Shown in pieces: positions 1 to 6,144 of a DNA stretch of 6,144 nt. Numbering within the stretch: the first letter of the stretch is position 1; each line of letters begins with the position of its first letter. Under the pieces are notes generated by a model, which was given only the letters and a program-made list of their open reading frames with translations, was not told where the DNA came from and ran no database searches. The stretch is from positions 1 through 6,144 of the forward strand of contig JAUXBQ010000161.1 of NCBI GenBank assembly GCA_030619365.1, given 5' to 3'. The DNA comes from a candidate division FCPU426 bacterium. GTDB lineage: Bacteria; Oederibacteriota; JAAXVQ01; JAUVAV01. The position numbers and the translations under genes are program-made.

Positions 1-10
1 AGAACGTGCA

Positions 11-553
11 ATGAGCAGCGAAAGCGTGGTGGCCGCCAAGTACGCCAAGGCCCTGTTGGCCCTGGCCCAGGAACGGCAACAGGCGGAAAACGTGTCCCAT
101 GAGTTGCAGTGGCTCGCCGACGAGTTGGGGGGGGCGGAAGGCCGGGCGTTTTTGACCAATCCCCTTTTGCCCCCGGAGAAAAAAATGGAGCTGTTTCAGG
201 GCGAGGTGGGGGAGCGCCTCTCCGAGTTGACCCTGGCGCTCATGAAACTGCTGGTGGAAAAGCGGCGGGGGGAGTTGATCCCGTTTATCGCCGCCAGCTA
301 CGCGCAGAAATGGCTGGCGCTGCAGCAGCGCGCCGTGGCGACCGTTACCACCGCTGTCCCGCTTTCGCGGGACCAGTTGCATAAGCTGGGCCAACGGCTG
401 CGGTCCTGGTACGGCAGCAAGGTCGAACTGCAACAGGTGGTGGACGCCGATTTAAAGGGCGGCGCCCGGGTCGAGATCGGAGACCTGCTTCTGGACGGGA
501 CCTTGCAGGGACGTCTGGCCCGGCTCCGGCGCGCCATGATGGCGGAGAATTGA
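11..553 (+). CDS. atpH: F-type ATP synthase delta subunit (F1 sector)
   Basis: This encodes the 180-residue delta subunit (OSCP family), which sits on top of the alpha3beta3 head and ties it to the b-subunit peripheral stalk on the cytoplasmic face of the inner membrane. Visible family features are the N-terminal helix with YAKAL (residues 11-15), FLTNP (47-51), the helix LVEKRRGELIPFI (81-93) and the C-terminal signature from about residue 150, with GGARVEIGD followed by LLLDGTLQGRL. Length is normal for the family. The ATG at 11 gives the usual N-terminus a few residues before the YAKAL helix; the frame stays open to the window edge, but an earlier start is not needed. No Shine-Dalgarno is visible in the ten preceding bases. 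The start overlaps a possible TGA (ATGA, 11-14) that could end an upstream atpF and couple their translation; this is inference. The next gene, atpA, starts 30 bp downstream. Confidence 0.96.
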   Translation: MSSESVVAAKYAKALLALAQERQQAENVSHELQWLADELGGAEGRAFLTNPLLPPEKKMELFQGEVGERLSELTLALMKLLVEKRRGELIPFIAASYAQKWLALQQRAVATVTTAVPLSRDQLHKLGQRLRSWYGSKVELQQVVDADLKGGARVEIGDLLLDGTLQGRLARLRRAMMAEN

Positions 554-583
554 TCACAGAATGTCAGGGAAGGGGCCGCGTGC

Positions 584-1704
<1,121 letters not shown>

Positions 1705-1705
<1 letters not shown>

Positions 1706-1736
1706 GCCATGAAGAAGATGGCCGGGCGCTTGCGCC
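1705..1736 (+). other. Two small tandem hairpins directly after the atpA amber codon
   Basis: GGCCAT (1705-1710) and ATGGCC (1718-1723) form a perfect 6-bp stem with a 7-nt loop, GAAGAAG. The stem uses the last base of the TAG. One base later, GGCG (1725-1728), loop CTTG, and CGCC (1732-1735) form a second stem with a CUUG tetraloop, a type known to be stable. Structure just 3' of a stop can promote recoding, but this stretch also encodes the conserved AMKKMAG motif, whose two GCC alanine codons produce much of the first stem. The stems are visible; any function is a guess. Confidence 0.35.
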
Positions 1737-2095
1737 TGGACATGTCGCAATACCGGGAACTGGCCGCCTTCGCCCAGTTCGGATCGGATTTGGATAAGGC
1801 CACGCAGGCCCAGTTGGCGCGCGGCGAGCGCATGATGCAGGTGCTGCGCCAGCCGCAATACCTGCCCATGCCGGTTGAAGAGCAGGTCGTGATTCTGCTG
1901 GCCGGGACCACCGGCGCCCTGGACGACCTGCCGGCCGAGAGTGTCGGTCAATTCGAACAGGAGCTCTTGGCGTTCATCAAGCAAAGCCATAACTCGCTTT
2001 TGGCCCTGATTCGCAACCAGGGCACGCTCGACGCCGAATTGCAGGAACAACTACAGGAAGCGATCAAGGAATTCAAGCGAGGCTTTAGAACATAA
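1709..2095 (+). CDS. atpA: ATP synthase alpha subunit, C-terminal part (after the amber codon)
   Basis: This 128-codon stretch is the C-terminal domain of F1 alpha, in the same frame as the N-terminal part. It opens with MKKMAGRLRLDMSQYRELAAFAQFG-like sequence, then SDLDKATQAQL, the PQYLPMPVEEQVV segment and the closing helices ending KEFKRGF. This helical domain packs around gamma at the bottom of the F1 head. Conservation is good over its whole length, with no further stop or frameshift, so the sequence is either still under selection or was interrupted very recently. The ATG at 1709 lies 3 bases after the TAG, so a ribosome ending there could reinitiate, but there is no clear Shine-Dalgarno in front (only G-rich GTGGGCGGG about 20 bases upstream). 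It may instead be reached by readthrough, or be the dead remnant of a mutated gene. It ends at TAA, just before the repeat-bearing spacer. Confidence 0.85.
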   Translation: MKKMAGRLRLDMSQYRELAAFAQFGSDLDKATQAQLARGERMMQVLRQPQYLPMPVEEQVVILLAGTTGALDDLPAESVGQFEQELLAFIKQSHNSLLALIRNQGTLDAELQEQLQEAIKEFKRGFRT

Positions 2096-2100
2096 AGATA

Positions 2101-2165
2101 GCCACAAAGACACGAAGAAAAAATATTTTGCGTTATTAAACTTTGTGTCCTAGTGACTTAGTGGC
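2101..2165. repeat. Intergenic inverted repeat, copy 1 (65 bp)
   Basis: The ends are GCCAC (2101-2105) and GTGGC (2161-2165), and the arms are made of degenerate 8-nt units. The left arm has CACAAAGA (2103-2110) and CACGAAGA (2111-2118). The right arm has CTTTGTGT (2141-2148), CCTAGTGA (2149-2156) and CTTAGTGG (2157-2164), roughly the reverse complement pattern. The centre is AT-rich, unlike the surrounding genes. The arms can pair in more than one register, for example CACAAAG 2103-2109 with CTTTGTG 2141-2147, or the outermost ends with single mismatches. It looks like a member of a short dispersed intergenic repeat family (REP- or MITE-like), but no other loci are visible here. Confidence 0.8.
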
Positions 2166-2177
2166 AAAAAAGCAATA

Positions 2178-2259
2178 GCCACAAAGACACCAAGGCACGA
2201 AGAAATAATTATTTATATTATTTATTTTATTAAACTTTGTGTCTTAGTGACTTAGTGGC
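2178..2259. repeat. Intergenic inverted repeat, copy 2 (82 bp)
   Basis: This is the second copy of the same element, 12 bp after the first and in the same orientation. The left arm has three 8-nt units, CACAAAGA, CACCAAGG and CACGAAGA (2180-2203), one more than copy 1. The right arm has CTTTGTGT, CTTAGTGA and CTTAGTGG (2235-2258), then C. The core (about 2204-2234) is almost purely A and T. The element ends one base before the run AAAAGGAG that serves as the atpG ribosome binding site. The A-rich base run after both copies (GTGGCAAAAA) suggests duplication of a unit including some flank. Confidence 0.8.
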
Positions 2260-2260
2260 A

Positions 2261-2268
2261 AAAAGGAG
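2261..2268 (+). promoter_or_regulatory. Ribosome binding site of atpG, next to the repeat
   Basis: AAAAGGAG lies 6 nt before the GTG at 2275 and supports that non-ATG start. It begins two bases after repeat copy 2 ends, so folding of the repeat would place a hairpin directly against the ribosome binding site. Confidence 0.75.
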
Positions 2269-2274
2269 AATAGG

Positions 2275-3144
2275 GTGTCCAACATTCGTCAGACCCGGAA
2301 CCGCATTAAGAGCGTGAAGAACATTCAGCAAATCACCCGCGCCATGAAAATGGTGGCCTCGGCCCGGATGCATAAAGCCCAGATCCAGTTGCTGGAGACC
2401 CGTCCCTACTCGGGCAAACTCCGCGAGATGATTCAGCACCTGGCCGGGCACGCCCACGGCGAGCTGCACCCACTTTTTAGTGAGAACCGTTCGCCCCGGA
2501 CCGGCTGGGTGGTTTTGACCTCGGACAAGGGGCTTTGCGCCGGCTTCAACATCCAGACCCTGCAGGTGGTGGGGCGGCGGCTGGTGGAGGCCACACCGGA
2601 CCAGGACCTCGAAGTAATCGCGGTGGGGCGCAAGGGCCTGGATTTTTTCCGGCGTACGGGCGTGAAGCCCTACCGGGAATGGGCCGGGTTCTGGCAAGAA
2701 CTCAGCTGGTATCACGCAGACATTATCGGGCAGGAAATCATCGACGGCTACATTGCGGGACAATGGTCCAGTGTGGCGTTGGTCTATAACCGGTTTAAAT
2801 CCGCCCTGGCCCAGGAAGTGATTCAGGAAAGCCTGCTGCCCCTGCCCAAGCCCGCACGGACCGGGGAGGATGGAAATCATTTCCGCGAATATGAATTTGA
2901 ACCGTCCACCGAGGAGATTTACGCCTCCCTGCTGCCTCGCTATGTGAAGATTTCGATCTGGCGCGCCCTACTGGAATCCAAGGCCGCCGAACTCGCGGCC
3001 CGCATGCAGGCCATGGACAATGCCACCGAAAGCGCCGGGGAAATGATCGATGACTTGACCTTGAAAATGAACCGTGCCCGCCAGGCGCTGATTACGCGGG
3101 AAATCTCCGAATTGATGGGCAGCGCGGAAGCGGTGACAGCCTGA
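2275..3144 (+). CDS. atpG: F-type ATP synthase gamma subunit (rotor shaft)
   Basis: This encodes the 289-residue gamma subunit, the central coiled-coil shaft that rotates inside alpha3beta3 and couples proton (or sodium) flow to catalysis. The N-terminal helix shows the classic RIKSVKNIQQITRAMKMVA motif (residues 10-28). LTSDKGLCAGFN (81-92) is the Rossmann-like domain signature; most homologues have GLCGGFN or GLCGGLN, so A89 is a mild change. The C-terminal helix has LESKAAELAARMQAMDNAT (233-251) and ITREISE (273-279), both diagnostic. Length is normal. The start is GTG, chosen because it gives the standard N-terminus and has AAAAGGAG 6 nt upstream; no ATG fits. It is separated from atpA by 179 bp, a large gap for this operon, filled by two inverted repeats. 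atpD begins 40 bp downstream. Confidence 0.97.
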   Translation: MSNIRQTRNRIKSVKNIQQITRAMKMVASARMHKAQIQLLETRPYSGKLREMIQHLAGHAHGELHPLFSENRSPRTGWVVLTSDKGLCAGFNIQTLQVVGRRLVEATPDQDLEVIAVGRKGLDFFRRTGVKPYREWAGFWQELSWYHADIIGQEIIDGYIAGQWSSVALVYNRFKSALAQEVIQESLLPLPKPARTGEDGNHFREYEFEPSTEEIYASLLPRYVKISIWRALLESKAAELAARMQAMDNATESAGEMIDDLTLKMNRARQALITREISELMGSAEAVTA

Positions 3145-3167
3145 CCGGCTGTTTACGGGATTGCGAC

Positions 3168-3176
3168 AGGAGGGGG
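3168..3176 (+). promoter_or_regulatory. Ribosome binding site that sets the atpD start
   Basis: AGGAGGGGG lies 8 to 11 nt before the ATG at 3185. The frame is also open from a TTG at 3161, but that codon is upstream of this strong site and would add eight residues not found in beta subunits. The ATG is therefore preferred. Confidence 0.8.
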
Positions 3177-3184
3177 TTAGGCAC

Positions 3185-4597
3185 ATGAATGAAGGCAAAG
3201 TGGCGCAGGTAATTGGCGCCGTGGTGGACGTGGAATTTCCCTCGGGAAAACTGCCCCCACTCTACCAGGCGCTGCGCCTGCAGGGATCCTACCAGGTCGG
3301 GAGCCAGGAGCATGAACTCTCCGTGGCCTTGGAAGTACAGGCTCACCTAGGCGATAACACGGTCCGGTGCGTGGCCATGTCGTCAACCGACGGCGTCACC
3401 CGGGGGATGCGCGTGAAGGATCTGGGCGCCCCCATCACCGTACCCGTGGGCCGCAGCACCCTGGGCCGGGTAATGAACGTGCTGGGAGAGCCCGTGGACG
3501 AAGCCGGGGAGATCAAGGCGCAGAAACACTACCCGATTCACCGGCCCAAACCGCGCTTTGAGGACCAGGAAACCTCCACCCGACAGTTGGAAAACGGCAT
3601 CAAGGTTATCGACCTTTTGGCCCCGTATTCGCGCGGAGGCAAGGTCGGCCTGTTCGGCGGCGCCGGGGTCGGTAAAACGGTGCTGATCATGGAACTCATC
3701 CGCAACGTGGCCACCGAGCACGGCGGATTCTCGGTCTTCGGCGGGGTGGGAGAGCGAACGCGCGAGGGCAATGACCTGTGGCTGGAAATGAAAGGCTCCG
3801 GCGTGATGGAGAAAACCACCATGGTGTTCGGGCAGATGAACGAGCCGCCCGGCGCCCGCATGCGCGTGGGGCTCACGGCCCTGACCCAGGCCGAGTATTT
3901 TCGGGACGAGGAAGGGCAGGACGTGCTGCTCTTTATCGACAACATCTTCCGCTTCACTCAGGCCGGGTCCGAAGTCTCGGCTCTGCTCGGCCGTATGCCC
4001 TCGGCCGTGGGTTACCAACCCACCCTGGCCACGGAAATGGGCGAACTGCAGGAACGGATCACCTCCACCAAGCGGGGCTCCATTACTTCCGTGCAGGCCA
4101 TCTACGTGCCGGCCGACGACCTGACCGACCCGGCGCCGGCCACAGCCTTCTCCCACCTGGACGCCACCACCGTGCTCTCCCGCGCCATTGTGGAACAGGG
4201 CATTTACCCGGCCGTGGACCCGCTGGAATCGAATTCGCGCATTCTGGCGCCGGAGATCGTGGGCCAGGAACATTACCAGGTGGCCCGGCGGGTGCAGCAG
4301 ATCATTCAGCGCTACCGGGAACTGCAGGATATCATTGCCATTCTCGGCATCGATGAACTCTCGGAAAAGGACAAAATCCTGGTCGCGCGGGCCAGGAAGA
4401 TTCAGCGCTTTCTTTCCCAGCCGTTTCACGTGGCCGAGGAATTTACCCAAACGCCCGGCCGCTATGTTTCGCTCAAGGAAACCATCCGTGGCTTCAAGGA
4501 AATCGAGGAGGGCGTGCATGATGACCTGCCGGAACAGGCGTTCGTCAACGTGGGGACCATTGACGAAGTAATTTCCAAGGCCAAGCAACTGGCCTAA
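3185..4597 (+). CDS. atpD: F-type ATP synthase beta subunit (catalytic)
   Basis: This encodes the 470-residue beta subunit, which makes or hydrolyses ATP (EC 7.1.2.2) in the F1 head. From the ATG at 3185, the N-terminal barrel begins GKVAQVIGAVVDVEF (4-18). The Walker A motif is GGAGVGKT (158-165). GVGERTREGND follows (187-197), with E190 the catalytic glutamate. The Walker B strand VLLFIDNIFRF (247-257) has D252. MPSAVGYQPTLATEMG (271-286) and the ADDLTDPAPATAFSHLDA segment (310-327) are intact. The C-terminal loop reads DELSEKD (390-396) where the usual motif is DELSEED; this lever region contacts gamma and epsilon, so the charge change is notable but not disabling by itself. All catalytic residues are present, so this gene looks fully functional, unlike the interrupted atpA. 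Only 17 bp separate it from atpC. Confidence 0.98.
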   Translation: MNEGKVAQVIGAVVDVEFPSGKLPPLYQALRLQGSYQVGSQEHELSVALEVQAHLGDNTVRCVAMSSTDGVTRGMRVKDLGAPITVPVGRSTLGRVMNVLGEPVDEAGEIKAQKHYPIHRPKPRFEDQETSTRQLENGIKVIDLLAPYSRGGKVGLFGGAGVGKTVLIMELIRNVATEHGGFSVFGGVGERTREGNDLWLEMKGSGVMEKTTMVFGQMNEPPGARMRVGLTALTQAEYFRDEEGQDVLLFIDNIFRFTQAGSEVSALLGRMPSAVGYQPTLATEMGELQERITSTKRGSITSVQAIYVPADDLTDPAPATAFSHLDATTVLSRAIVEQGIYPAVDPLESNSRILAPEIVGQEHYQVARRVQQIIQRYRELQDIIAILGIDELSEKDKILVARARKIQRFLSQPFHVAEEFTQTPGRYVSLKETIRGFKEIEEGVHDDLPEQAFVNVGTIDEVISKAKQLA

Positions 4598-4614
4598 AGA
4601 CCAGGGAACTTGAC

Positions 4615-5043
4615 ATGGGCAAAACACTCAACTTGGAATTGGTTACTCCGGCGCGGCATGTCCTGAGGCAGGCCGTGGAAGGATTGGTCTGCCCGGGCGC
4701 GGAGGGCAGTTTCGGCGTTCTGCCCGGTCACGTGCCCATGCTCGTCTCCCTGAAACCGGGCATGCTGAAACTCAGGACAGGCGAAGCGGAAACCATTTAT
4801 GCACTAGGCGGGGGATTCGCGGAGATCGGACCCCAACGTGTCCTCATCCTGGCCGACACGGCCGAATTGGCCGAGGATATTGACATCGAGGCCGCCCGCC
4901 GTGAGAAGGAACGCGCGCTCGCCCAGCTGAAAAAGGGAGTGCGCGGGGCGGAGATGGACGTGGCTGAAATCTCCTTGAAAAAGGCCCTGACCCGGTTGAG
5001 CGTGGCGGACAGCGTCCGTCGCCGAAAGAGCGCAAGGCACTAG
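4615..5043 (+). CDS. atpC: F-type ATP synthase epsilon subunit
   Basis: This encodes the 142-residue epsilon subunit, which binds gamma at the base of the shaft and can inhibit ATP hydrolysis through its C-terminal helices. The N-terminal beta-sandwich carries LELVTPARHVL (7-17) and GSFGVLPGHVPML (31-43), the family signature. ALGGGFAEI (63-71) and VLILADTAE (76-84) complete the sandwich. The helical hairpin runs from about 90 to 132 (IDIEAARREKERALAQL and onward). The ATP-binding motif described in some Bacillus epsilon subunits (IDxxRA) appears here only partly, as IDIEAA, so ATP binding is uncertain. ATG at 4615 has AGGGAA (4603-4608) 6 nt upstream. The gene ends in TAG at a normal family length, which bears on the amber codon in atpA. 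It is the last atp gene; no terminator hairpin is evident after it. Confidence 0.96.
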   Translation: MGKTLNLELVTPARHVLRQAVEGLVCPGAEGSFGVLPGHVPMLVSLKPGMLKLRTGEAETIYALGGGFAEIGPQRVLILADTAELAEDIDIEAARREKERALAQLKKGVRGAEMDVAEISLKKALTRLSVADSVRRRKSARH

Positions 5044-5122
5044 GTTTTCTCTTGCCCATCACTGGAAAGTATGCTACCTATTAATAACGAAGAAAGGCAT
5101 TTATTCGAAGGGGGACAGAATT

Positions 5123-6085
5123 ATGAAACAGATCAGGACAGGCTTTATCGCGTTCGCACTCGTCGCTCTCCTCGCCACACCCTTATTGGCAGCACAAACC
5201 AATTTTGATATCGGAAAAATAGGCGGCCCGGAATTGAAGATCGGGTTGGGCCCCCGGCCCGTGGCCATGGGTGAGGCGTTTGTCGCCAAGGCGGATGACT
5301 GGAACGCTTCGGCCTGGAACTCGGCCGGTTTGGCGCAGATCGAGGGCCTGGAAGCCGGTTTCATGCACAATATCTACCTGGAAGACACGTCCCTCGAATA
5401 CCTGGGCTTCGCGACGAATCTTTTCGAGGGAGCAGGCATTGGCGCCAACATCATGATTCTGAATTTCGGAAAAATGGACAAAGTTGAGGTGGACAGCGCC
5501 GGCCTTCCGCTGGTTACCGGTGATTTCACGCCCCTGGTCTTCAAAGTCCAGGCGGGATACGGGCAGTTTGTGATGCCCGCGCTGGCAGTCGGCGGCGCGG
5601 TCACCTTCATCAGCCAGAACATCGACACGGAAACCTACAGCGCCGTGGCCGTGGACGTGGGCGGATTGTTCAAGCTCGCCGAGGGCTTTTCCGCCGGGCT
5701 GGCGATCCAGAATCTGGGCTCCACCCTGGGCGATGCTTCGCTGCCCATGAACGCCAAGGCTGGCGTGGCTTACACCCCGCCGGTGAAGATCGCGGACAAT
5801 GACGTATGGAACATTCTGCTGGACGTGAACCTGCCCTTTGGCGACGTGAATTACACTTCCGCCAACATCGGCACCGAGTACTGGTACGACAATCTGATCG
5901 CGGCCCGCGTGGGTTACAAAATCAAGGACACCGGCGACCTGGGCGGCGTGACCGGCCTCACCGCCGGTTTGGGCGCCAAGTTGCCGCTGGGCGACACCAC
6001 GGCCCTGGCCATTGATTACGCCCTCCTGTCCTACGGCGATCTGGGCATGACCCATCAGGTATCCCTGGCAGTGGCGTTGAAATAA
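5123..6085 (+). CDS. PorV/PorQ-family (UPF0164) outer-membrane beta-barrel protein
   Basis: This encodes a 320-residue exported protein. The first 24 residues form a Sec signal peptide: K2 and R5, a hydrophobic stretch IAFALVALLATPLL (9-22), and likely cleavage after A23 or A24. The mature start carries the family signature GLGPRPVAMGEAFVAKADDW (41-60) then NASAWNSAGLAQ (61-72); the usual form is WNPAGL, so S67 replaces proline. The rest alternates hydrophobic strands with glycine- and aspartate-rich turns, ending in a strand THQVSLAVALK typical of barrel proteins. Members related to FadL-like barrels include PorV, which works with type IX secretion in Bacteroidota, but many members elsewhere have no assigned role and no secretion genes are visible here. 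I therefore give no symbol. GAAGGGGG (5107-5114) precedes the ATG at 8 nt. The gene lies 79 bp after atpC and is followed by a terminator palindrome; a link to ATP synthesis is not implied. Confidence 0.85.
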   Translation: MKQIRTGFIAFALVALLATPLLAAQTNFDIGKIGGPELKIGLGPRPVAMGEAFVAKADDWNASAWNSAGLAQIEGLEAGFMHNIYLEDTSLEYLGFATNLFEGAGIGANIMILNFGKMDKVEVDSAGLPLVTGDFTPLVFKVQAGYGQFVMPALAVGGAVTFISQNIDTETYSAVAVDVGGLFKLAEGFSAGLAIQNLGSTLGDASLPMNAKAGVAYTPPVKIADNDVWNILLDVNLPFGDVNYTSANIGTEYWYDNLIAARVGYKIKDTGDLGGVTGLTAGLGAKLPLGDTTALAIDYALLSYGDLGMTHQVSLAVALK

Positions 6086-6086
6086 T

Positions 6087-6144
6087 CAGCCTCAGAATAA
6101 AAAAACCCCCACCATATGGTGGGGGTTTTTTTATTCTGAGGCTG
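6087..6144. terminator. Bidirectional intrinsic terminator in a perfect 58-bp palindrome
   Basis: Starting one base after the stop codon at 6083-6085, the sequence is a perfect palindrome centred between 6115 and 6116 with 29-nt arms. The core is CCCCCACCAT and ATGGTGGGGG, flanked by seven A on the left and seven T on the right, so either strand gives a GC-rich hairpin followed by a U-tract. The outer 12 bases (CAGCCTCAGAAT and its complement) are also perfectly paired, more than a terminator needs. The palindrome reaches the last base of the window, so whether it extends further cannot be seen. Confidence 0.9.

Noticed and set aside
1..14. The 3' end of atpF, overlapping atpH at ATGA
   Set aside because: Gene order makes it likely, but only three sense codons are visible, which is too little to identify a protein.
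2204..2234. Internal promoter for atpGDC in the AT-rich core of repeat copy 2
   Set aside because: TATATT-like boxes are expected by chance in nearly pure A/T sequence, and no -35 box is found at the right distance.
2101..2259. A CRISPR array
   Set aside because: There are only two imperfect copies, each internally palindromic, with a 12-bp gap; no regular repeats or spacers and no cas genes.
3161..3184. Upstream TTG start for atpD adding eight residues
   Set aside because: It lies before the strong AGGAGGGGG site, while the ATG at 3185 has good spacing and gives the standard beta N-terminus.
3383..4627. A 414-codon open frame on the minus strand across atpD
   Set aside because: It is the antisense shadow of a conserved gene in GC-rich DNA, has histidine- and glycine-rich low-complexity content, and resembles no family I know.
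5052..5084. Promoter for the barrel gene: TTGCCC (5052-5057) with TACCTA or TATTAA downstream
   Set aside because: With 17-nt spacing the -10 matches only two of six consensus bases, and the better TATTAA box is 21 nt away; too weak to annotate.
5183..6055. A 290-codon open frame on the minus strand across the barrel gene
   Set aside because: The plus-strand gene has a signal peptide, ribosome binding site and family signature; the antisense frame has none.

Overview
The window carries the distal part of a bacterial F-type ATP synthase operon, followed by an outer-membrane beta-barrel gene and a strong terminator palindrome. All genes are on the + strand, in the order atpH (delta), atpA (alpha), atpG (gamma), atpD (beta), atpC (epsilon), then a PorV/PorQ-family (UPF0164) protein. 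Subunits a, c and b would lie upstream, outside the window. The coding DNA is GC-rich and starts include ATG and GTG. The PorV/PorQ-family protein has a signal peptide, so the organism is a diderm. That family is typical of the FCB group (Bacteroidota and relatives) and several neighbouring candidate phyla, but the sequence does not fix the phylum.

Layout: 11-553 atpH; 584-2095 atpA, interrupted by an in-frame TAG at 1703-1705 (N-terminal 373 residues, then a 128-residue C-terminal piece from an ATG at 1709); 2096-2274 an AT-rich spacer holding two imperfect inverted repeats built from degenerate 8-nt units; 2275-3144 atpG (GTG start); 3185-4597 atpD; 4615-5043 atpC; 5123-6085 the PorV/PorQ-family gene; 6087-6144 a perfect 58-bp palindrome containing a bidirectional intrinsic terminator core.

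The five atp products form the F1 sector plus the delta stalk: alpha3beta3 is the catalytic head, gamma and epsilon the rotor shaft, and delta the tie to the peripheral stalk. All keep their family motifs. The exception is the alpha gene, where a conserved lysine codon (normally AAG or AAA) is replaced by the amber codon. The reading frame after it is intact and well conserved.

The amber interruption is the observation most worth following. It may be a mutation or consensus error, a split gene using reinitiation, or stop-codon readthrough. The sequence alone does not decide, and the normal-looking TAG stop of atpC argues against genome-wide reassignment of TAG. I do not see a clearly new multi-gene system here.
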